This document shows, piece by piece, positions 56,033-64,000 of a DNA stretch of 64,000 nucleotides. The DNA is from Corallium rubrum (Eukaryota; Cnidaria; Anthozoa; Scleralcyonacea; Coralliidae): positions 89,595,965-89,659,964 of the forward strand of contig OZ035997.1 of assembly GCA_964035015.1 (NCBI GenBank), read 5' to 3'. Both the position numbers and the translations under genes were made by a program. Within the stretch, counting starts at the first letter, position 1, and every line of letters starts with the position of its first letter. The notes under the pieces are model-generated. The model did not search any database and was not told the origin of the DNA. It was given only the letters and a program-made list of their open reading frames with translations.

Positions 56033-59000
56033 CGGCAGGTTTAGAGTAAAACTGTAAATAATCCAATATCTGAAATAGAGTAAACTGAAGGTCGACAGTC
56101 AGAGTTTAAAATGGTTCAAGGACAGCTTTCGTCAAAATAGAACTCAAAGTGTTGTTGTTTGATGGTTAATGTTAGTGGAGTTCAGGTATATGAAAGACCA
56201 CGGGTTAAACATTCTTGACATTATCTGTAGACAGTCAGAGTTAAGATAGTTCCAGATAAGCTTTTGTCGGGATATTCATCCTTTGTATAATACAATGAAT
56301 CAATGATGATAAAGTACAGGTGCGAAGCAGATGAAGGATGTCTGAAAATATATTCCTGGTAACATAGAGATGAAAGTTTAATGCTTGTAGTTGATATTCA
56401 GTTGTCAGTTTACCAAATGCCAGTATTCGAGGTTTTCCAAATTAAAGAGATATACTTTGTAAAGTTGAAGCCGTTTGATTTGACTAGTAAAAAAGCTCAA
56501 ATTAAAGTTCAATGAATTCGGTTCAAATTTTCAGTCATTATTCCAACCATTTAGCATGTTAATAATATAGATAAATAAAGCAACTGACATGGCTGGAGAC
56601 CAAAGTATGCAGAGGAACCACTCACTCAGATACCATTAAACCAACTTGTGGAAGCAGAATCTTTAACTTCAGTTTTAAACAGATCAACCTTCAGCTTCAT
56701 CATCAAGAATAATTGTCACGGTTCAAGCTTTAAAATAAGATATATTCTTTATGTACTTTATTTGTTGTCGTAGCCAAGGTTTTGAAACTCGTCGATACAA
56801 CAATTTGGGTTTCCTTGAAGGCGACAACTAAGCAGCAGAAAGCACAGATTTAATTATTACCACAAGTGTCTCAAATAAGCGTTGTCTTCCTGGACCAATG
56901 GTGTTAGTTTGACTTTCTCTGTATTCAAAATCCCAAGAATAATTTCCAAAGTTTAAGCAGCCTTGATTTGACTAGACAAACAGCTCGAATTATCTTTATC
57001 ACTCAAATGGAAACATTGTATTGTACATGCAATTGCTTAAAACATTTGACGCAGATATCTCAGTTCATGAAGTAATATTTAAAACATGAGCAGCAGTGTT
57101 TTCTTATCAGATTTAAAACAAGAGGCGATAGCCGAGTATTTTAGATCTCATAAAACACATACTGCGAATGTTTTGAATAGCTTTAGAAACGACTCATTTT
57201 GTAAGTTAATTGGCTTAGTAATATTGAAAAACAATGTTGTCTGAGACGAAAAAATCAAGGCTAAAGTTTACGTAAATCAGGAGGATTTTTTTATCAGAAA
57301 TAAAGCTACGGACTTACTTAGATTTCTTTTGTGCTTTCTTCATGAATTATTAATGGTTTTTAAAGAGAATGCAACATCATACTTGAAACAAAATGTGGGC
57401 AAGGAAAAATTTTGAAACTTTATCAAGTTAACCCTTTACAGCCAAGACCATGTTGTATTGTTTAAAATCGTCTGATTTTAGCAAGAAATAAAATCCTAAA
57501 GTTCTCAACAAGCTGTAAAGGGTCAAGAATATAGTTTCTCAACCATTTACAATCATTGCAGAAGATCCTTTTCTGTGCTAAATACAATTCAACTGGTGTT
57601 AACCAGAAAAGATAAATAAGATTGCAAAAGGTTAAGTATCCCATCACAAAATTTTTAACAAAAAGCCAACCTCTGAATTTGATTTTGACAGTGACCAACA
57701 TGCAGCTATTGCTTGAGTTAACTTTGGCAAAGTTACATCACGAGAAATGTTTTTTACAACTTGCAAACTTGGCTTAGGGTATTCTATAGAGCGTGAAAAC
57801 GTTGTATAATATTGATAAATATATGACCATTATAATTACTAAAAGCAGTAGCCTAGATAGTTCAGAATCAGTTAAAAACATTTAAACACGAAACATTCAT
57901 GCAATTTTTTTTTATATACAGTAGAGTACATTGTTGGTATTTACGCCACTAATAACATTATTAATTTTACATGTGGATTATAAAACACATTTTTTTGAAA
58001 GTTGTTCGTCTACACAACGTTTTCAAACCATTTACTTTATAACGTTAGTCACCACTACCAACCGTCTTTCTCAAGACTGCATTAACCTAGACGAACAACT
58101 TTCACAAACATGTAGTATAATAATACTATTAAGTTCAAAGTATTTACCGTTATGTAATTGTGTACATGGGAATTGTATAATTGTGATAAAATATTCGATT
58201 AACAAATTAGTTTTACAAAGTAACTAAATAAGATATACCGTTGACACACACTTTCAAAACATTCTCACTTTACACTTATACTGGAGAAAACTCAAAACTA
58301 AACTATTTGACTTCGCTAAATTACAATTTTGTTTCTATATGTTAACAGTTTCACTGCCACAATCAACTTTTATTATCTTACTGGACTTTTAGTTTGCTAT
58401 CTTTTCACTTTGCTCTATCTAAAACACTGCACTTTACTTTTTTACACTCACCGATAGAGTTAATTAAGCCTTGCCAATTTTAATTATCAAAACTAAGTAT
58501 TACCAAGTATTTTATAACCAAACAATTAGATAGTACCATTTAAACTGCAGTGATCTATTTGTGTTACCCTCAGCTGTACAGATATACAAGATATATCTAG
58601 ATTACAACTATATCTCCTTTATTCATAGCTATAGGTAACTCAAGTGTAATGCAAGTCCTCTCATATATACAAAAAAGCGAATATAAATTCCAATTTTAAT
58701 AGTATATATAACTAAACTATTTGTGGATACTGTATAAATGAAAGTCCAATCAGAGAGATGCTCATAGTGTTTAACTAACAATAACAAACATGATATCAAA
58801 GACAAACCATTGTTATACAACATATCTGCAAATGATCAAAAATTCTAATTTTATTATGTAAAACGTGTAATAATATTATACAAAAAAAGAGCTTGTATCT
58901 TTGTCTGCAAATGCTTAGATAACTCGCCTGTAAACTTCGAAAAAACTATTTTAAGTTAAACGACCAGAGTATGAGTATACGTGGAATTCTTCTTGTTAGA

Positions 59001-59363
59001 GTCAACTGACTAAGATATACCTCCTGAATATGCTAGAAACTTGTATTATTAAGTGCTAAAATCTATAACTTTCCTATTAAAAACGGTTAAATCCAAGATT
59101 ACATCTTGTTTAGCTGCTCATTAAATCACCGTTTTTTGAAATGGCCTAATTATGGATGCCTAAACTAATATCTTTATATTTATAGACAATTACACGTTTT
59201 CTGACTTCTAATGCTGAATTCTTATCATAGCCTATTTGTTTTCTGTTGCATCACCTATGAAATTGTTATCAGTTCGATCTTCTGTTTATAGTTTTGCCAT
59301 GTAATTTTTTTCAGACCTAATTTTCGTTTAACTTTACCTTGTTCGTAGGTTCAATCGGTTCAA
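56033..59363. other. AT-rich intergenic DNA, nothing recognised
   Basis: About 3.3 kb. The only structure I see is a short inverted pair GAAAGTTGTTCGTCTA / TAGACGAACAACTTTC (58000-58105). No exon series on either strand is supported; part may be 3' UTR of the minus-strand TPR-CHAT gene. Confidence 0.5.
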
Positions 59364-62300
59364 TCACAAGGTCATTTGGCGAGATTTGGTTTTTATTTCT
59401 TTAATATCGTGCTTGGAAAATTTAACGTCTTCGCCGTAGATAGTAAATGGTGCCCAAACCTGTAGATTTCGGAAAAAAAGGTGTTGATGTTGTTGAAATA
59501 TATTCATTGTCCTTCGCAAAGCCTCACAAACCGACGTTTCGTTGCAAATTTCATTATAGAAATTTTTCATGAACAATTTTGAACCCTCATCATGAATAGG
59601 CCAGAGTGTGGCAAGGACGGAGCGAGCACCGGCTGCAAGAAATGCGCGTGCTAGACCAACGACTCCTTCTGAAGAGACATTCCCACTTCCTGTGTAACAA
59701 CAACAGAGGACAACTAACCGGGCACTTATGGGAATTTCAATATCATTTTCTCTTACAAGATACGATTCTTCTTTGGGTAAGCCTGGGCTAGTTGAATTAG
59801 GATTAGGATTAGGAGCAATAAAAATTTCACTATGTTCTCCCTCCCCATGGGCGGCAATGTGAATTATGCCAGCATTTTGAATTAATTGTAAAACTCGTTG
59901 CTTTACGGCCTTGTCTTCTACTAAGGGTGTAGCGTCAAAAAGCGGTGCAAGACATTTCGCTTCAGCTGTGGCGAATGGGAGCGGTTCCGGTTCAAATTCT
60001 TCTCGACGAAAACTAACTTTGCCAATAGTTGGATTACCAACAAACAATGCAAAACCTAGACTAGCTTCATCTGATTGCTTCATGCTGGCATAAAGAGTGT
60101 GCAGAGATGGTGTTATTTGAATACTGTAATTTTGTGAGATCGAGGAACCGTTTTCATCTTTCAAAGCACAAAATGGTACAAAAAACAAAAATTTGTCAGG
60201 AACGATAATCAGTTTGTTTCCTTTAATAAACTGCTTAACAGGATTGACGAGTTTCTGAAACAATTCCTGTAAAATAAGAGTATGTTGTTCAATAGGAGGA
60301 GGTCTAGCCGGAGACCTCAGTTTGGCAACGTCAACAGCCAGATCATAACGTTGCACTACTTGCACTACGTTCTTCATTTTCGACTCAGAATCTTGGCGTG
60401 TGTTGGGAAGAAATATGCTTTCGCAAGACTGGACCTTTTTGGTTATAATATTTTCAGAGTGTTTTAACTCACAATTTTCCGATCTTTTATTGGAATCAAT
60501 AAATTTCTCATTCACTAACATCTGGCTCCATGGTATTTCCGCAATGTTATGACGATCAGAAGTAGAATTTGAACTTAGTTTAAACAAGGAGGAATCACGC
60601 TTTAAATGAACAAAATAAGTCTGAAGCAACATATTCAAAGTGTCGAAAATAGAATTTTCAGGTAAAGTCAGGTCATTATTTCCTTTCAAAACTACGTGTT
60701 TAATATCATCCACGCCATTTAAAACCCATATATGGAGAAACTTATAATCATCAAAAGAGTAGAATAAAACAGTGGAATTATTTTTCTTGAGCAGGATACC
60801 CTTCCGAATATTGTCTACTTCTAATTTCTCTTCATTTTTGTCGATATTTTTCCAGGTGTCATGTGTATAATTGACCATGTCATCAATCTCTGATTTCTTT
60901 CGCTTCTCGAAAAAAGCATGCAGTGCCTTGGCCTTTCCAAGATCAATAACTAACAACGCGGCTTCAATGCGTTGTAACAAAAGAAAACAATACAGTAGCA
61001 TCAGATATCGTTGAAAGTATTCACTAGTGAATGATATCTTATTTTTGTCAACGCTTAAGTCGAATAAAATCTTATCACCACACATAACACATCTCTTAAG
61101 AAATGACACAGCGTTTTTTAAGTTGCTCGAATCTTTCATTTTGCGAGCTACAGAGACATACAGTGACAAGTAAGAGGCCCCTATGTTTCCTAAAGAAATA
61201 CGTTCCAAATTTCGATCACCAATGTCTAAACTAATTTTAAATGCTTCTCCAAAACATTTAAGAGATTTTTCATACTGCCCCAAACGACAACAGGCATTTC
61301 CTAAATTTCCATTCCCAGTTGCTATTCCTAGCCGATCTCCTATTTCAGTGCTGATTTCTAGACTTTTACTGTAATAGTGAATAGTTTTTTCATACTGCCC
61401 CAAACAACAATAGGTAGTCCCTAAATTTCCATTGTTCTTTGCTATTTCTGACCGATTTCCTATTTCAATGCTCATTTCTAGACTTCTATTGTAATAGTGA
61501 ATGGCTTTTTGATAATGTCCCAAACAACGATAGGCATTCCCTAAATTTCCATTGTTATTTGCTATTCCCGACCGATCTCCTATTTCAATGTTCATTTCTA
61601 GACTTTCATTACTACAGTGAATAGCTTTTTCATACTGCCCCAAATAACAATAGGCAGTCCCTAAATTTCCATTTGCACTTGCTATTCCTAGCCGATCTCC
61701 TATTTCAGTGCTGATTTCTAGATATTTATTGTAATAGTAAATGGCTTTTTCATACTGTCCCAAACAAGAATAGGCAGTCCCTAAATTTCCATTGTCACTT
61801 GCTATTCCCGACAGATCTCCTATTTCAGTGCTGATTTCTAAACCTTTATTATAATAGTTAATAGCTTTTTTATACTGCCCCAAACAACGATAGGCAGTCC
61901 CTAAACTTCCATTTCCACTAGCTATTGCTGACCGATATCCTATTTCAATGCTGATTTCTAGACCTTTATTATGATAGTCAATAGCTTTTTCATACTCCCC
62001 CAAAAAACAATAGGCACTTCCTAAATTTTCATTTCCCCTAGCTATTCCTGACCGATATCCTATTTCAGTGCTGATTTCTACACTTTTATTGTGATAGTCA
62101 ATAGCTTTTTCATAGTGCCTCATACTCGAATAAACATTCCCCAAATTTCCATTGCTACTTGCTATTCCTGACCGATCTCCTAATTCAGTGCTGATTTGCA
62201 GAGCTTTATTGTAATAGTAAATGGCGTCTTTATACTCTGCCAGCTTTAGATGCGCATTTCCTAATTTTTCGTAACATTTTGCTTTGCCTGATTTATGTTT

Positions 62301-62540
62301 AAGTTCATCTGCAATCTTTTCAGCTCTTGAGGTATATTCTATTGTTTTACTATAATGTGAAATATTAAAATATATTTCTGCAATTCTAAGAAGAATACCC
62401 ATTCTAAAACTCTTTCCCTCGACTAAATTACTTAAAAGTAATTTTTCGAACTCAAGATAGTACTTCAACATTTCCTGACATCCCTTATTTCCATCATCAC
62501 ATTTTTGAATAACGGACAATAACATTTTCGTTTTGAACAT
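59364..62540 (-). CDS. TPR-CHAT protein (tetratricopeptide repeats + caspase-like protease domain)
   Basis: An uninterrupted 1058-residue frame. Residues about 50-460 hold ten TPR units of 40 aa (consensus NLG.AY..LGQYEKAI.YYNK.LEI), nearly identical at the DNA level in 120-bp steps. A helical linker follows, then a CHAT domain from about residue 750. The putative catalytic dyad is His898 in HIAAHG and Cys948 in LCCCYTGSG. Downstream come GVVGLARAFLAAGARSVLATLWP and the C-terminal WAPFTIYG. CHAT domains are separase/caspase-clan proteases, and TPR-CHAT genes are abundant in cnidarians, often annotated TTC28- or GPSM2-like. The frame stays open upstream of the first Met to about 62681, where an acceptor-like cag occurs (minus strand), so an upstream exon probably supplies the true start. 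Substrate unknown. Confidence 0.88.
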   Translation of the reverse strand: MFKTKMLLSVIQKCDDGNKGCQEMLKYYLEFEKLLLSNLVEGKSFRMGILLRIAEIYFNISHYSKTIEYTSRAEKIADELKHKSGKAKCYEKLGNAHLKLAEYKDAIYYYNKALQISTELGDRSGIASSNGNLGNVYSSMRHYEKAIDYHNKSVEISTEIGYRSGIARGNENLGSAYCFLGEYEKAIDYHNKGLEISIEIGYRSAIASGNGSLGTAYRCLGQYKKAINYYNKGLEISTEIGDLSGIASDNGNLGTAYSCLGQYEKAIYYYNKYLEISTEIGDRLGIASANGNLGTAYCYLGQYEKAIHCSNESLEMNIEIGDRSGIANNNGNLGNAYRCLGHYQKAIHYYNRSLEMSIEIGNRSEIAKNNGNLGTTYCCLGQYEKTIHYYSKSLEISTEIGDRLGIATGNGNLGNACCRLGQYEKSLKCFGEAFKISLDIGDRNLERISLGNIGASYLSLYVSVARKMKDSSNLKNAVSFLKRCVMCGDKILFDLSVDKNKISFTSEYFQRYLMLLYCFLLLQRIEAALLVIDLGKAKALHAFFEKRKKSEIDDMVNYTHDTWKNIDKNEEKLEVDNIRKGILLKKNNSTVLFYSFDDYKFLHIWVLNGVDDIKHVVLKGNNDLTLPENSIFDTLNMLLQTYFVHLKRDSSLFKLSSNSTSDRHNIAEIPWSQMLVNEKFIDSNKRSENCELKHSENIITKKVQSCESIFLPNTRQDSESKMKNVVQVVQRYDLAVDVAKLRSPARPPPIEQHTLILQELFQKLVNPVKQFIKGNKLIIVPDKFLFFVPFCALKDENGSSISQNYSIQITPSLHTLYASMKQSDEASLGFALFVGNPTIGKVSFRREEFEPEPLPFATAEAKCLAPLFDATPLVEDKAVKQRVLQLIQNAGIIHIAAHGEGEHSEIFIAPNPNPNSTSPGLPKEESYLVRENDIEIPISARLVVLCCCYTGSGNVSSEGVVGLARAFLAAGARSVLATLWPIHDEGSKLFMKNFYNEICNETSVCEALRRTMNIFQQHQHLFFRNLQVWAPFTIYGEDVKFSKHDIKEIKTKSRQMTL

Positions 62541-62681
62541 TAAGTTACCTTGAAGAAGTTCAATAGATCTATCTACTATATATTCAAAGTCATTCTTTCT
62601 TCCTTTGTCTTGTAGAATTTTTGTCGTCTCAGCAACGAACTCAATTATTATGACAATGTTTCTGTTTCTTGCTTGAAAAAT
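62541..62681 (-). CDS. Probable 5' extension of the TPR-CHAT exon
   Basis: The TPR-CHAT frame continues without stop for 47 codons above the first Met (EFVAETTKILQDKGRKNDFE, then YIVDRSIELLQGNL). It is bounded by an AACAG| acceptor-like site at 62682-62684 and an in-frame TAA just beyond. The residues are helix-forming and continue the helical start of the protein, so splicing from an upstream exon outside or near the window edge is likely. Confidence 0.6.
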
Positions 62682-62839
62682 CTGTTTTTAATTTAAAAAT
62701 CTTAAGATTACTTTATATATATCAAGAAAGTGAACAAAACGCCGGTTTGAAACTTTTTAACGTTTAACAATTTAAACGTTTGCAACAGACGTTTGTACTG
62801 AACAGAGCTTTCATAGAGATAGTATAGTGGGTGGGATGT

Positions 62840-63240
62840 AGACTTAAATTGACCTGGTGTCACAAAAAAAAATGTTTTCTTTTAAAGTACACACGTAAAA
62901 AAACTGGGATTGTTCCATACCCGCAAGCAAGTTGTTACAAAGCTCTTCCAAGCCCTTACCAGGATGCATTCACACTGGTTGTTCCCAGTTTGTTAACAAG
63001 TCTGTAACAGGTTGTTGACAACTTGTAACAAAGTTGATGGCTTCAACGGACTTTTAACAAGTTGTCGCAACGATTTGTTATACTGCTCTACACTTAAAAA
63101 AGTTGCTACAAGGTTGAAAACAAGCTTGCATTGGCTTTGTAAAATCACAACTTGTTAACAATTGTTAACTGCTAAAAGCTTGTTGCGAACACATCCCGTC
63201 AACGAGCTGTGGAATTTTTATACGCGTGTAGATTTGCTCA
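62840..63240. repeat. 'AACAAGTTGTTAACA' low-complexity repeat
   Basis: Irregular, palindrome-rich copies of ACAAGTTGT, TTGTTAACAA and GTAACAGG words. Looks like a decayed tandem family; no gene. Confidence 0.6.
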
Positions 63241-63244
63241 AACA

Positions 63245-64000
63245 AAAAACAAACAAACAAACAAACAAACAAACAAACAAACAAACAAACAAACAAACAA
63301 ACAAACAAACAAACAAACAAACAAACAAACAAACAAACAAACAAACAAACAAACAAACAAACAAACAAACAAACAAACAAACAAACAAACAAACAAACAA
63401 ACAAACAAACAAACAAACAAACAAACAAACAAACAAACAAACAAACAAACAAACAAACAAACAAACAAACAAACAAACAAACAAACAAACAAACAAACAA
63501 ACAAACAAACAAACAAACAAACAAACAAACAAACAAACAAACAAACAAACAAACAAACAAACAAACAAACAAACAAACAAACAAACAAACAAACAAACAA
63601 ACAAACAAACAAACAAACAAACAAACAAACAAACAAACAAACAAACAAACAAACAAACAAACAAACAAACAAACAAACAAACAAACAAACAAACAAACAA
63701 ACAAACAAACAAACAAACAAACAAACAAACAAACAAACAAACAAACAAACAAACAAACAAACAAACAAACAAACAAACAAACAAACAAACAAACAAACAA
63801 ACAAACAAACAAACAAACAAACAAACAAACAAACAAACAAACAAACAAACAAACAAACAAACAAACAAACAAACAAACAAACAAACAAACAAACAAACAA
63901 ACAAACAAACAAACAAACAAACAAACAAACAAACAAACAAACAAACAAACAAACAAACAAACAAACAAACAAACAAACAAACAAACAAACAAACAAACAA
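63245..64000. repeat. (AAAC)n microsatellite, over 750 bp, reaching the window end
   Basis: About 189 uninterrupted AAAC units from 63245 to the last base with no visible substitution. The three long Phe-Val-Cys-Leu frames on the minus strand are artefacts of this array. Confidence 0.98.

Noticed and set aside
57931-58227. 98-residue plus-strand frame in the quiet intergenic region
   Set aside because: Hydrophobic low-complexity AT-driven frame containing a short inverted repeat; no splice or domain evidence.
63165-64000. Three overlapping minus-strand frames of repeated Phe-Val-Cys-Leu
   Set aside because: Pure translation of the (AAAC)n microsatellite.

Overview
The window is nuclear DNA from a multicellular animal. 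The best fit is an anthozoan cnidarian (coral or sea anemone). This rests on tiny exons in long AT-rich introns with GT-AG junctions, a TPR-CHAT protein of the kind expanded in cnidarians, an ISL2EU-type DNA transposon (THAP/DDE transposase plus SWIM-YqaJ protein), and a dense population of short inverted-repeat elements (MITEs), hAT, Helitron, Crypton and tRNA-SINE relics. The species call is inference; no rRNA or mitochondrial marker is present.

1-24.5 kb: a 13-exon, plus-strand GHMP-family sugar kinase, best matched to glucuronokinase, whose 5' end lies upstream of the window. Its exons are only 17-93 nt and no ORF scan would find it. All splice phases agree across 12 introns. The introns are filled with MITEs of at least four classes (TTAA-flanked, TWA-flanked, 9-bp-TSD MULE-like, long palindromes), microsatellites, a LINE fragment, and a minisatellite made from MITE ends.

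24.5-29.6 kb: repeat-rich intergenic DNA with pentanucleotide arrays, tRNA-like SINE relics, a hAT element with a perfect 8-bp duplication, and repeats shared with the kinase introns.

29.6-42.8 kb: one nested transposon. The host is an ISL2EU element with about 1.2-kb terminal inverted repeats. It carries two convergent genes, a THAP/DDE transposase (+) and a SWIM/YqaJ nuclease-like protein (-). Both start with the same 17 residues because the terminal repeats run into each gene's first exon. A 6.4-kb insert holding Helitron ORF remnants and a Crypton-type tyrosine recombinase splits the left arm. A hAT MITE, itself carrying a MULE-like MITE, sits in the right arm. All coding parts have frameshifts, so the assembly is decayed.

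42.8-48.4 kb: hAT and other MITE relics, then a two-exon plus-strand gene for a large secreted protein of unknown function. Its intron is packed with (CCTT)n, and one extra base breaks the second exon.

48.4-59.3 kb: minisatellites, a hAT MITE, duplicated coding-like fragments, and a LINE 3' end inserted in a 110-bp repeat array. I recognise no intact gene here.

59.4-62.7 kb: an intact minus-strand TPR-CHAT gene with about ten TPRs and a caspase-like CHAT domain with apparent catalytic His and Cys. From about 63.2 kb to the window end is an unbroken (AAAC)n array of more than 750 bp.
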